NCBI GenBank assembly: GCA_036971475.1
Contig: JBAIZL010000001.1
Location: 104,335,350-104,399,349, forward strand
DNA from: Prosapia bicincta
Taxonomy: Eukaryota; Arthropoda; Insecta; Hemiptera; Cercopidae
Direction: 5' to 3'
Length of the DNA: 64,000 nucleotides
Below the pieces are notes generated by a model, which had not been told where the DNA came from, ran no database searches, and worked only from the letters and a program-made list of their open reading frames with translations. The translations under genes were made by a program, and so were the position numbers. Numbering within the stretch: the first letter of the stretch is position 1; every line of letters starts with the position of its first letter. Of this stretch, positions 1-11,300 are shown piece by piece.

Positions 1-1218
1 GAACAATAACCACTGTAAAACAAACAATATAATAGAAACAATTTAATGTGTAACAGTTTAAAAAAGAACACTAAAACAATATAAATAAAAATAAAAGCCT
101 TTAAGTGTTAAGAAAAGTGAAACCATTTAAGATTTGCACAAGTTGACCAAAACTGGTAGACTAGCGCATTGTGAACAGAACGGCTGATGATTTAAACGTA
201 GTCGGAAGAAATAATATTTAAACGCAGTCACCTGCGAAGAAATTAAAATCTAGTTATTAAGAACATGAAATGTACAAAAGGCAGTGACTACAGCATCCGT
301 GAAGCCGGTAACAACAATTAAAAAGGAAATAGTTTGTTCTAGCCATTTTAAAAGCGTGGCTTAGCGTCGTTTGCAGTCTACACACCTATTTGAGCAAGAC
401 GGACGTGTTTCAGCGTTGGCAAGCAAAATTTAACAAATTCAACTTAGTGCGGGAGTGTGGTCTGGAATTGAATTAACACTACGGAATACTTACAAGAAAA
501 TAAATTAAAACTATTTATTAAAAAAAAGATATTAAATATTTGATAAAAGGCTGAAAAGTGGATTTCATCGATCTCAAGACACTTAAGTATCTAGGCTAGA
601 TCCATTAATGCATTTTGAAATTTTGCAATCAGACATTTATAAAAGAAAAGAAATTAGAGGAATTTATTATAAAATTAAACTATAAAAGAAAACATTTAGA
701 TAAAATATTAAGGAACAATTTTACTTAGAAATAGATTGATTTGTAACATAGTGTATAACATTTATAGATTAGATTTTTTTTTTGTTCTTGTACTTTAGAG
801 TGCCAAATAAGATTTCAGTATTCAAAATTTAAAACCCACCAGATAACCCGAGATTAAGAGAGCTTGTGCTAAATCAAAGTTATAATCAATTTAGGCTAAA
901 TTAAATAAAAACTGTTGCTGCCCAAAAGAGAAATCCAATTTAGATTAATAAGACTTGTAATAAGAGAGGAAACTTATAATAAATTTGTAAAACTTTAAAA
1001 AAAGAAGAAAATTTGTAATTTATGAATAAAACTTATAATTGTTAAGAAAGTGTTTTTTTATGATACATTAAACTTGTTATAAAAAAAGGAAAGCTCTAGA
1101 AAATTTATTTATCTTAAAATAAATTAGAAAAGTTACTAACCTACCTTGATTGAAATATTATTGGAAAAATTACGTTTTAAAAACTTCATTCATAATTGTA
1201 ATAAAACAATTACTTACA
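1..1218 (+). repeat. 5' LTR (partial) of gypsy copy 1
   Basis: Base 1 matches base 4101 of the 3' LTR, so about 160 bases of the LTR lie upstream of the window. The LTR ends in TTACA at 1218, just before the primer-binding site. The stretch at about 795-1040 is absent from the 3' LTR. It holds the CCCGAGAT motif shared with copy 2 and with the solo LTR at 36464. Confidence 0.88.
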
Positions 1219-1220
1219 TT

Positions 1221-1239
1221 TGGCACACCAACGTGAGGC
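1221..1239 (+). other. Primer-binding site of gypsy copy 1
   Basis: TGGCACACCAACGTGAGGC starts two bases after the 5' LTR end. Copy 2 has the near-identical TGGCACACAAACGTGGGGC in the same place. A TGG start fits pairing with the CCA end of a tRNA. I cannot name the tRNA from the sequence. Confidence 0.75.
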
Positions 1240-1414
1240 ACGATCTTTAGAAAAATAATAATAAGAAAAAGGCACTCTGAAGAATATAAATAATTGAATA
1301 TTTGTACTAATATTGTTTACCTTTCAGGACTTTACAATCATAAGTCGATATTTTTAATTACTTTCAAAATTTAAATATAAAAGGGGGTTTTGAAGTTTTA
1401 ACTAATAAAATATA

Positions 1415-2649
1415 ATGGAATCTGAAACCGGTGCATACAATTTAAGGGGGGAGAAAGTTAAAAGGACGGGAAGGATGGAGGAATATAATAACATAGTAGG
1501 CCTAAGAAGGGTACAGAAATTGGGGGGGAGGGGCTGCAAAAGGAAAATATGTGACTTTAAAGGAGAAAATAGACGAAACTACCATAGGCCAAATAGAACT
1601 GAAAAAAGGGACAAGCTTGGAAGTGCAGGAAATAGAAATGGAAGGCACAGATATGCCAATAGGAAACATTGAGTTAGAGGAAGATAGGGGACTACCTATG
1701 CAAACCCAACAGGAACGGGGAAATAATGAGAATGCAGATTTAAGGAATATGATGAGGACTTTAGTGGAAATGAGTGTAAACATAAAAAAGAAATGAATGA
1801 GAATATAATTAAAAAATTAGATAAGATAGATGGAATGAGTGAGGATACAAGGAAAATAATAAAAAAATTAGAGGAAAATAGAGACGAAATGAGAGAGATT
1901 AAGAAGGATTTAAAATTCATAACAGATGAAATAAGGGAGGATAATAGGAAAATGATAGAGGATATGAGGCGACAGTTGAGGACAGAGAATAATACTGTAA
2001 TAGAGGATGTGAGAAGAGACTTAGAGGAGAAAGATAGAGAATTAGAATAAAAAGATAAGGAGTTAGAGGAAACAGTTACAAGAAATCAGGAGGAAATTAG
2101 GGAGACATCAACGAAAGAGAGAGAGAAGTAATTAAAATTCAGATAGGGAAAATGGGGGACAAAGTGGAGAAAAACACAGAAGAGTTAAAATTAAAGGTGA
2201 TAGGGGAAAGAAAGATAACAGATGAGCGTTATAGGAAAGTTGAAGATGATAGGGAGAAAATATTAGAAGAGCAGGGAAGGTTAAGAAATAAAATAGGAAA
2301 AATAGAAATACTGCCAATAAGAAATTTAACAATTCGAACCGCAACTAATAAGAAAACTAAAAAGATTAATAAAATGATAATGGTAATAGGAGGAGTTAAA
2401 TATCCGTTTCAATGCTTAGTGGTACCAGGCTTATTGAGAAAATTTATCATAGGTACGGATATGTTAATGGATGTGGAGGCACAACTCGATTTTGGAAAAT
2501 GGGGGATAGAATTTAAATATGAGAATAACAGAGAAAATAGAAACTATGGAACAAATGAGAGATACAATAGAGATGTAAACAGTGTTGAGGCAAGGACAGG
2601 CGTGGGGACAAGAAAAGAGCATGGTGCCCACAGTCAGTCGGAAAACTAA
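1415..2649 (+). pseudogene. Gag remnant with a protease block spliced into it
   Basis: The gag start MESETGAYNLRG matches copy 2 (MESETGTYNLRR). Reading continues through at least three frames (1415-1672, 1551-1796, 1793-2050), so frameshifts break it. The middle is charged and rich in E, K and R, as expected of a coiled coil. From about 2285 to 2527 the product is not gag but the protease C-part (PFQCLVVPGLLRKF, IIGTDMLMDVEAQ), which in copy 2 lies at 61115-61365. From about 2528 the gag C-tail resumes (NRENRNY to GAHSQSEN) and stops at 2647-2649. The gag core, including the WW-containing capsid-like segment of copy 2, is missing. No CCHC knuckle is visible. Confidence 0.85.
2640..2646 (+). 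promoter_or_regulatory. Candidate -1 frameshift heptamer at the gag stop (copy 1)
   Basis: GGAAAAC sits directly before the gag TAA, read as G GAA AAC. Copy 2 has the same seven bases directly before its gag TAG. An A-site AAC is typical of -1 frameshift sites; the P-site GAA to GGA slip is less standard. In this copy the -1 frame closes soon after. Confidence 0.45.
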
Positions 2650-2734
2650 AAAAAAAAAAGTGAAACCATAATAAGAGCTCCAACTATATAGAAATAATTT
2701 AATTATAAATAATGTACTTATAAGTAGGGAAATT

Positions 2735-2953
2735 TTGGAACAAGAGGATGAGAGAAATTATAATTTAGGAATTAATAAGAAAATAAGAAACCCAGAAATA
2801 GAAATTAAAATAAAGGAAACAAGTTTACAGGCATTAATAGACACAGGCAGTAATGTGACATGTATCCAGGAGAACTGGATATTGGAAAATAAAAATAAAA
2901 TAGGAAGGGAGATATTAAATATAGATGAAGGAAGCAATATGAATAAACTCTAG
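2735..2953 (+). pseudogene. Protease N-part, cut off and joined to the 3' region
   Basis: This stretch encodes the aspartic protease active-site region (LIDTGSNVTCIQ) and matches copy 2 from about 60957 to 61126. Identity to protease ends at an AAATAGGAA tract near 2910, after which an unrelated tail (NIDEGSNMNKL) runs to a stop. The missing protease C-part is the block found upstream inside gag at 2285-2527. The D-T-G triad is intact, but no complete protease can be made. Confidence 0.85.
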
Positions 2954-3938
2954 GTGATTATGTGTATAAGAAAACGTTAGCAGGAGATAAGTTTTAAGGG
3001 ATGGTAACTATATCTACGATAATTTATTGGTAACTTCGTCGAATATTGAGAATAATGAATAAATATAAATATGAATCTATGATAATAAATATTGAAGCAT
3101 CGTTGTAATAAATAAAATATGGTAATTGTGTATTTAAACTTCATCGTATTGTAAGGGAGAATCTGCGTGGATAAATAATGGAACTTCGTTGTATATATTA
3201 TATATTATAAAAGAAAAATGAATCTATGATAAATAAGTATTAAAACAAAATTTATATTCGTTGATATAGGGATAGTGTAATAAAAGGAACTATAGATATG
3301 ATCAAATAGAGGATATAAGATTGCAACCTTTAAAAATATTAGATGTTAAACTTCATACAAAATGAACTTAGATGATATAAGAAAATAATTGAACTGGATG
3401 TGAGATTGGAAGGGGAGATAAAATACTATCTTTGAACTGGGAGTTAGATAAAGCTAAAAGCAAAATAAATATGAGATATGAGATAAATAATAAACAAGGA
3501 ATTAACAGAAATATAGAAAGTACCAAAAGTAAATAAGAGAAAACAGAGCAAGGACCTAACCTATAAGCAAGCCTAGACATACTATGAGCTGGATAGGCTG
3601 GAATTTAAAGACACGGTATCAGAGAATATATGTTAAATAAATATTGAATCAGACTTATGATTGGAAAGATTCCAATTTAATAAATGAAAAAAAATAATTA
3701 TAGAAGGAATTGTAAATACCAGAACATGATTTATTGTTACTATATGTTAGAATTGTTAAAGAATTGTTGATTGAATGTTAGTTATAAGTATATTGTATTG
3801 TTAGAAGATAAGTTAAGTAATATGTAATTGAAGGGCAGCAAACAAACAAAAATATTAAGGGGTGATTTCCAAAATGTGGAAATTGAGATAAAAAAAGGAA
3901 TTTTAAATCAAAACTTTTTTATCTAAATTTGGGGACTA
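2954..3938 (+). other. Non-coding 3' internal region of gypsy copy 1
   Basis: This is AT-rich with no open frame longer than about 70 codons. It may be the far 3' part of the element (env-like or untranslated), but copy 2 is cut before the matching region, so it cannot be compared. A purine run (GATAAAAAAAGGAA, about 3890-3903) and GGGGAC just before the LTR are candidate polypurine tracts. Confidence 0.5.
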
Positions 3939-5075
3939 TGTAACATTTTGAAAATGGCAAGTAAGAAAGGCACTATATATATATAATATAATATAAATAT
4001 GTAAGTAAATTCAAACCATAAAATAACCAATTAAGAAAAAAAAGAGAAAAATGTAAACATAACCTAAATTAGCAAAATCGTAATATTTAATCAAGTTTAG
4101 AACAATAACCACTGTAAAACAAACAATATAATAGAAACAATTTAATGTGTAACAGTTTAAAAAGAACACTAAAACAATGTAAATAAAAATTAAAGCCTTT
4201 AAGTGTTAAGAAAAGTGAAACCAATTTAAGAAGCACAAAAGTTGAACTATGACTAGCGTATTAAATAAGATGTGCGCGCATTGTGAATAGAACAGCTGAC
4301 AATTTAAACAAAGATATAATATTTAAATGCAGTCACCTGCAAAGAAATTTAAATCTAGTTATTAAGAACATGAAATGTACAAAAGGCAGTGAATACAGCA
4401 TCAGTGAAGCCGGTAACAACAATTAAAAAAGGAAATAGTTTGTTCTAGCCATTTTAAAAGCGTGGCTTAGCGTGGCTTCAGTTCTTCCAACCTATTCAAG
4501 CGAGACGGATGTGTTTCAAAGTTGGCCAGCAAAATTTAACGAATTCAAACATAGTGCGGGAGTGTTGGTCTGGAATTGAATTAACACTACGGAATACTTA
4601 CAAGAGAATAAATTAAAACTATTTATTAAAAAAAAAGATATTATTAAATATTTGATGAAAGGCTGAAAAGTGGATTCTGCAATCTCAAGACACTTAAGTA
4701 TCTAGGCTAGATCCATTAATACATTTTGAAATTTTGCAATCAGACATTTATAAAAAGAAAAGAAATTAGAGGAATTTATTATAAAATTAAACTATAAAAG
4801 AAAACTTTTAGAGAAAATATTAAGGAATAATTTTAATTAGAAATAGATTGATTTGTAACATAGTGTATAACATTTATAGATTAGATTTTTTTGTTCTTAA
4901 GAATTGTTAAGAAAGTGTTTTTTTTTATGATACATTAAACTTGTTATAAAAAAAGGAAAGCTCTAGAAAATTTATTTATCTTAAAATAAATTAGAAAAGT
5001 TACAAACCTACCTTGATAGAAATTATATTTTAAAGAATTCATTCATAATTGTAGTAATAAAAGAAATAACTTACA
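3939..5075 (+). repeat. 3' LTR of gypsy copy 1
   Basis: It starts TGTAACATTTTG and ends CTTACA, giving TGTAA/TTACA inverted ends. Bases 4101-5075 repeat bases 1-1218, except for a deletion of about 245 bases near 4895. The right flank is an AT dinucleotide run, so a target duplication cannot be judged. Confidence 0.9.
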
Positions 5076-5344
5076 ATATATATATATATAAACATTGTAT
5101 TCGGTGTATATCAATAATAAAAAATTTGAAAGAAATTTAATTCAAAGATGTACCTTACGCTTGATAATCCATGATAAACACTGTTTTGCCTTTTCAAGAT
5201 TTGATGTTCCATCTACGTTCTTTATAGATGATACACTACTAACATCTAGTAGTATAACAATTGCCTCCTAAGAAAATTTTTTTTTCGTCAATTAAGATAT
5301 TACCAACTAGCAGTAAATGTTACATTATATTAAATTGTACAAAG

Positions 5345-6348
5345 TCTGTTTATTTCTTGAATTTTGTAGTCCATTACGTTCGGTGAATCTTAATTAATCA
5401 CTTAAACAATAGTTTATGACTATCCAAACTTTAAATTTTGTAAATTTATTATTGTATATCACAAACAATATACACGCAAACAAAATCCTTTACTGGCACA
5501 GATACATCGATAATATCATAACACTATACAGAGGCAACTCCCGAAAATGCGATAAACTCCTCACCTACACTAATAAAATACTCCCAAAACTCCACTTCAC
5601 TTCAGAAATTGAAACCAACCGACCCCTAAACGTCCTCAACCGAACCATAACAAAAAGTCACATACAAAAACACAGCTTCAACATTTACAGAAAACCCATA
5701 ACAACAGACACGCTTATCCACACAACACCTCAAACCACCCTATACAACACAAACACGCTGCCTTCAGATCCACGATCCATAGACTTAAAGAAGTCCCAAT
5801 GACCACAGAAAACATAAACAAAGAACTAGACACAATTAAATATTTAGCATACACAAATGGATAGAACACCACAATAATAGACAAACTATGGTACAAAATA
5901 CAAAAAAACACTAAGATTAACACTTCAGACAGGGAAAGCAAATACATCACATTACCATACATAAACAAAACAACAAACAAAATAGCCCGTAAATTTAGAA
6001 AAATAGGATACAAAATAGCAGACAAAACTAATAACAAGTTATAATACAAAATACAACACGACACCAACAACAAGGATAAACTACAAGCACCAGGAGTATA
6101 CAAACTAAACTGCGACAAATGTAACAAATTCTACATTGGACAGACAAGTCGCAGCTTTAAACAAAGAGTCGAGGAACACAAACAGAACACCAACTCAACA
6201 TTTTATAATCACATAAAACAAACAGGACACAAATGCACAGACATTTACCATAACCTAGAAATCCTATATATCTACAAAAAAGGACCACATCTCAACACTA
6301 GAACAATATGAAATGTTCAGACACACAAACACACAAAGCACAAACATA
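5345..6348 (+). mobile_element. Penelope-like element, family A, copy 1
   Basis: A terminus (about 5345-5470, containing TCCATTACGTTCGGTGAATC) leads straight into a 5'-truncated PLE frame. The same terminus occurs at 9431, 10660 (reverse) and 12440. The element carries the end of a reverse transcriptase and a GIY-YIG endonuclease. It stops at TTAA 6349-6352, where a piggyBac appears to have inserted: the sequence up to CATATTAA matches the PLE copy at about 10485, which continues further. Confidence 0.85.
5416..6330 (+). pseudogene. PLE reverse transcriptase tail plus GIY-YIG endonuclease (broken)
   Basis: The palm motif appears as RYIDNII where PLE reverse transcriptases have a Y-x-D-D type motif, so the second Asp is lost. 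A frameshift near 5740 moves the frame, which then reads HKHAAFRS and VPMTTENINKEL. A TAG at about 5862 and a TAA near 6042 break it further. The endonuclease follows at about 6090-6180 with GVYKLNCDKC and FYIGQTSRSF, the GIY and YIG halves with a CxxC between them, as in Penelope proteins. After about 6300 the frame is lost. The protein would copy its own RNA at a nick made by the endonuclease, but this copy is dead. Confidence 0.85.
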
Positions 6349-6352
6349 TTAA

Positions 6353-8940
6353 CCCATTTTAACCCACTGTCGACAAATGTCTACGTCAAATGTAAACATT
6401 TTTCTATCAAAGCAGAATGGACGTTTTAGACAAGGGATATTTTTGTCTGTATCATTGGTACAAACTATAACAGCTTGCAGTGTTGACCTTCATTGGCAGC
6501 AGTAAAGACGTGTCTAGTGTTTGAGGTTAGGTAGAGCTGTTACAAGCGTGATAGATAACTTTTAATCGTAAATGTTTTACGCTTTTATGATGTAGTTTAA
6601 CCTCATTGTCTTATTATAAATGCAGTCGTTATAAGACAAACTATTTAAATAACCTTCTAATTACACTTCAGTAAGTTGCATAACAATCATGTGATGACTT
6701 GAATTATGATAACGACATTTGTTGACAGTGAGCACTGATGGGTGGGGTTAAGGATACGAAACCTATTTGAGATTTTTTTATAGGTTGACAGTAGAGTAGA
6801 TCGCAACACTCACTGAGGAAGATGATGATATACCTTGAGCGTCCAGAAAATCCAATATTGAGCGATGGAGACAGCGATGACGAAGACGCCTCAAGTGATA
6901 TAAACAAACTGTCTGGAAACCAGCTATGTGGTGGAGCGGTATGTTCAGTGAGGAAAAAAACAGAAAACAGTTTAGAGAGATTCCGAACAGATGGAAAAGA
7001 TTATATTGTAAGTAATGAAGAAAATAATGAAGGTTTTACACCTCAGACACCAACTACAAGTACACCCTAGAAAGCAATTTCACATTTTAGATCAAAGGTC
7101 GAAGATGCCTCTGAAGACCCAACTGATTTTTCTAGTACAACTATACTTGTAACAAATGAAAAAATAGAAAAAGAAAACAAAACCCTATCAAGAAAATTAC
7201 ACTTGTGGGAAACTAGACAAAAAGAAAAATTCTGCCAAAGCAAAGAAAATTAAGAAGTTTAGAAATTGGAAGAAAGAAGATATACTTGACAACTCCTCCA
7301 CTGAATTTACTCGCCCAACATTTTTGGAAAATTCCTTTTCTCCTGTTGAAGCCTTTGAATATTTTTTTGATGATGAAGTTTGTGACCATATAGTTGCATG
7401 TACAAATGAATTTGTGGTTGAAAAAAGTAATCTGTCATTCACTATAACAAAAGGTGAACTGCGTATTTTCTTTGCTATTTTATTTTTATCTGGTTATAAT
7501 GTGTTGTCCAGAACTAGAATGTATTGGGGACTGTCCAAAAATGTTCACAATACTGCAGTGGCAAATGCAATGTCCAGAAACCGATTTCAAGATATAACGA
7601 GATACTTACACTTTCGTAAGAATGCTGAATTAAAGATTGATGATAGATTTGGAAAAATATGGCCTGTAGTGACTATGCTCAGTGAAAGATGGTTACACCA
7701 TTTTCCAGGTGATTCATATCTGTCAATTGATGAATCCATGGTACTGTATTTTGGCAGGCATGGAGCAAAATAACACATCCACAGAAAACCCATTCGCTTC
7801 GGATACAAGATTTGGATTCTTGCCACAAGACTTGGGTACACTGTCCAGGGTGTACCCTACCAAGGAAAGAACAGTACAATGATGATCTATGAGCTTGGGC
7901 TGGAAGGCTCTGTTGTAATTGATTTACTATCTAAGCTTCCGCAAGACAGGCATTACAGCTTGTTTTTTGACAATTTTTTCACCTCTTTTCGTCTTCTTGA
8001 GACACTGTAGAATCATGGCTATGACGGAATTGGTACTGTTCGAGGTGACCGAGTAGAAGATGCCTCCTTACCTAATGCTAAGAGTATGAATAAAGAAGCT
8101 AGAGGTACATACCATCAAATGACAGATGTAGACACCGGGATTACACTTGTTCGATATCACAACAATAATGTATTTATGATGGCTTCAACATCGGCTGGCG
8201 TAGTTCCCACAGGAAAAGCTAAACGTTGGTCAAAAGCTCAGAAAAAGCACATTACTCTGGACCAACCTCCATGTGTTGTTTTGTATAATACATATATGGG
8301 AGAAGTCAACCGTATGGACAAAAACATAGCATCGTAAAGAATAAACATACGAAACAAGAAGTGGTATTGGCCCATGGTGTCCTACTTGTTAAATGTTTCA
8401 ATGAACAATGCGTGGTTGCTTTTCCGCTTGACTCCAAAAGGCCGTGCAGAAAATCTGGACTTTCTTGGTTTCATTAGGAATGTTGTAAATGCCTATTTGG
8501 CAACATACAGAGTTTCCCGTCCTTCTGCAGATAGACCCAGTACTAAAGTATCAAGCAGGCTCCTGCCAGAAGTCTGCTACAGTGGAACAGGACACTTCTT
8601 GCAAACAGTGCAAAAACAGGTGCGCTGTGCACAATGCAAAAAAGCTACAAAGAAGAAATGTAAAGTATGTCAGGTCGGGATTCCTACAAGGTGATCATTT
8701 CAAAATATATGGATGTGGCATGTAAAACCAGTCTTGTTTTTTAAGAAATAATATGCAACATAAAATGGCCAGATGCGTTTTAAAAGCAAAAAAATTAATT
8801 TATATTAAAAAAATTAATTTTGCCAAAAGTAAAAGATTTTTCTATAAGGGAATTAGACATGTACAGGATGAAATGGAGTGAAGGCAAAAAATACTCATAA
8901 TAGAAAAACCTATGCTACAAAGAATCGGTTAATTATGCCA
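6353..8940 (+). mobile_element. piggyBac element, family 1 (right end not found)
   Basis: TTAA at 6349-6352 is followed by CCCATTTTAACCCACTGTCG, a plausible piggyBac left end inserted in PLE family A. The transposase pseudogene fills 6822-8694. I could not find a matching inverted right end plus TTAA before the next PLE at 9431. The right limit given is approximate, and the end may have been lost. Confidence 0.7.
6822..8694 (+). pseudogene. piggyBac transposase pseudogene (family 1)
   Basis: An acidic N-terminal part (ILSDGDSDDEDASSD) is followed by a TAG at 7068 and a TAA at 7251. From about 7250 the frame shifts and reads through the DDE_Tnp_1_7-type core. All three catalytic Asp codons are kept: SIDESM at 7729, FFDNFF at 7969 and RMDKN at 8317. 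In-frame stops at 7771, 8008 and 8335 break it; the first looks like CAA to TAA in the conserved GRHGAK(Q) motif. The C-terminus has a Cys-rich finger (CAQCKKATKKKCKVC). Apart from point stops and the N-terminal frameshift, the length is near normal for the family, so inactivation looks fairly recent. Confidence 0.9.
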
Positions 8941-9425
8941 AAAGTAAAATGATCAACAACTAAATACTGTAGATGTGTAAATTGAAAACAAATGGAACAA
9001 ATTTGTATGTGACACGTGTTAGATGCCAACTTCTTGATTCTAAATAAGAAAGTCCATTGACCTATTAAAAAACTACTTTTTATAACAAACAAAAAAAAAA
9101 AAAAAAAACAGTTTGTGTAGGCCAAAAGTCTTGAACTGTTGAAGACTAGAAAAATTGTTTTTCGATGAATCCTTTATTTCTATACAGGAACATACATCTA
9201 CATCTGTTTGAAAAGCAGATAATGAAACGTGCTTTGGGGTTATTTCACTTTTGCACACTCTAGATTATTATTTTTTGTAAGTGGTATATTAGAAAGCGAT
9301 GAAAATATCAAAATTTTTAAAACAAATTTGCAACAGCTTTAATTCCCAAATACCAATGTTTGGTCCAAAATATACTGCCATGCCAAGAAATTGAAAACAT
9401 TTTTTAAACAAGAAAACATTAACAT
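8941..9425. other. Unassigned AT-rich spacer
   Basis: There is no supported gene. It contains an A18-type run at about 9094-9111 and probably includes the lost right end of the piggyBac. Confidence 0.4.
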
Positions 9426-9430
9426 GTTTA

Positions 9431-10745
9431 ATCACTTTAACATTAGTTTATGACTATCCGAACTTTAAATTTTGTAAATTTGTAAAAACTTGCTGCGACA
9501 GAACGTTTTCGATTTCTATGTGGTGATCTTCATCAGTATCTTCTACTTGGAGTTGTTAGGTTAAGCGGTGATGGTTTTAATGGCAGGCTGTCGATAGTAT
9601 CAAAGAGTATCTGTGATTTGTATTGGATTTCTTTGTTTAATATGCTTGTACTTTGTGTTTTTGAAGATTTCATATTGTTCTAGTGTGTTGAGTTGTGGTC
9701 ATTTTTTATTGATGAGTAAGATTTCTAGGTTATGGTAATGTCTGTGTATTTGTGTCTTGTTTCTTTTATGTGATTGTAAAATGCTGAGTTGGTGTTCTGT
9801 TTGTGTTCCTCGACTCCTTGTTTGAAACTGTAACCTGTTTGTCCAAAAGAATTTGTTGCAGTTTAATTTGTATATGTCTGGTGCTTGTAGTTTTTCTTTG
9901 TTGTTGGTGTCGTGTTCTATTTTGTATAGTAAATTGTTATTAGTTTTGTATGCTATTTCGTATCCTGTTTTTGAAATTTGTAGGGTATTTTATTTGATGT
10001 TCTGTTTATGTATGGTATTGTGATGTATTTGTTTTCCTTCTCTGTGTTAATTATAGCGTTTTTTTTTATTATATTGTGCCATAGTTTGTCTATTATTGTG
10101 GTACAGAAAGGGAAAACAAATACATCACAATATCATACATAAACAGAACATCAGATAAAATACCCCACAAATTTTAAAATACAGGATACAAAACTAATAA
10201 CAATTTACAACACACAATACAACACGACACCAACAACAAAGGTGAACTACAAACACCAGGCTTTTACAAATTAAACTGGAACAAATTCTACATTGGAGAA
10301 ACAGGTCGCAGCTTCAAACAAAGAATCGAGGAACACAAACAGAAAACAAACTCAAGAAACAGGACAAAAATACACAGACATTTACCATAACCTAGATATC
10401 TTACACATTAAAAAAAAAAGTACCACAATGTAACACATTAAAACTATATGAAATCTAAAAACACACAGAAACACTAAGTACAAACATATTAAACGAAGAA
10501 ACCCAATACAAACTTAATCACAGATACTCTTTGATACTATCGTAAACCTGCCTTTAAAACTGTCACCGCTTAACCTAACCACTCCAAGCAGAAGACGCTG
10601 ATGAAGATCAACACATAGCGATCAAAAACGTTCTGTCTCAATACGTTTTTTACAAATTTACAAAATTTAAAGCTCAGATGGTCATAAACTAGTGTTAAAG
10701 TGATTAATTTGTTTTACTGAACGTAATGGACTATAAAATTCAAGA
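9431..10745. mobile_element. PLE family A foldback: two 3' ends head to head
   Basis: Bases 9431 to about 10100 are the reverse complement of about 10102-10745, forming a palindrome of about 1.3 kb with its centre near 10100. The + half encodes a PLE endonuclease remnant (GFYKLN, FYIGETGRSFKQRIEEHKQ at about 10258-10340) and ends with the family terminus in reverse. The - half carries the same parts on the other strand. The arms differ by substitutions and small indels, so the structure is not a recent assembly fold. The candidate ribozyme-like core CTGATGA is present in both arms (9530-9536 on the - strand, 10598-10604 on the + strand). Confidence 0.85.
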
Positions 10746-10789
10746 GATTAACATGTTGTCATGATCAAGTGATTCCCCCCAGATTTAAG

Positions 10790-10975
10790 TTTCATTAAAA
10801 ATCTTGGGCAAAAACCAACTCTCAAAAATGGAATTTTTTACAAATCATACCCTCATTAAAGCAACATCAATATGGTTTTGTGAAGAACCAATTTAAATAT
10901 TCACTATCTGAAACCAAGTTCATGAAGTGATATGGAATAAAAGATGACATTTTAGTTAATAAATATAAACAAATG
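10790..10975 (+). pseudogene. Possible non-LTR reverse transcriptase scrap
   Basis: Read across frames, this encodes stretches such as MEFFTNHTLIK and QYGFVKN. These resemble the segment before the conserved QxGFRK motif of LINE reverse transcriptases. It is short and frameshifted, and could be chance. Confidence 0.35.
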
Positions 10976-11104
10976 TTACATATAAATATAATTTTTTCCA
11001 TAAAATATGCTACTTATAATATTTTGTTAGTATTAATTTGCATGGAAATGAGGTATTCATTTAATAGATTTAAGAGAAAAAAATTATACCGGGCAACATA
11101 GAGT

Positions 11105-11300
11105 CATCAGAGATACAAAAAAAATTATAAAAACTTTCACTTATGTCCCAAAAATTTAAAATTTTGGAAAATAGCAGTTCCACCTTTCCTCTACAACACT
11201 CCTAAAACGTTACAAATCCAACGTTTTGGCTTTTTATATGTAGTATATACAAAATGCCTCGAAATGTAATTTAACTTGCTGATGACTCTGCAAATAGTAC
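11105..11300 (+). repeat. Dispersed repeat, copy 1
   Basis: About 180 bases resemble 18775-18975. Shared blocks include AAATTTTGGAAAATAGCA, GTTACAAATCCAACGTTTT and TTGGCTTT, in the same order and spacing. The class is unknown. Confidence 0.65.

Larger units (their letters stand above)
1..5075 (+). mobile_element. Ty3/gypsy LTR retrotransposon, copy 1 (5' edge cut by window, internally shuffled)
   Basis: The first ~1.2 kb is repeated at 3939-5075, so the window opens inside the 5' LTR. Between the LTRs lie a primer-binding site, gag remnants, protease remnants and an AT-rich tail. Reverse transcriptase, RNase H and integrase are all missing. Compared with copy 2 at 57481, the order is gag N-part, protease C-part, gag C-tail, protease N-part. 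That is not simple decay; it looks like template switching. The element is non-autonomous. The family assignment rests on its protein similarity to copy 2, which has clear Ty3/gypsy pol. Confidence 0.9.

Noticed and set aside
5076..5344. Search for a target duplication or tRNA next to gypsy copy 1
   Set aside because: The right flank is an AT run and the left flank is outside the window; no tRNA-like fold is evident.
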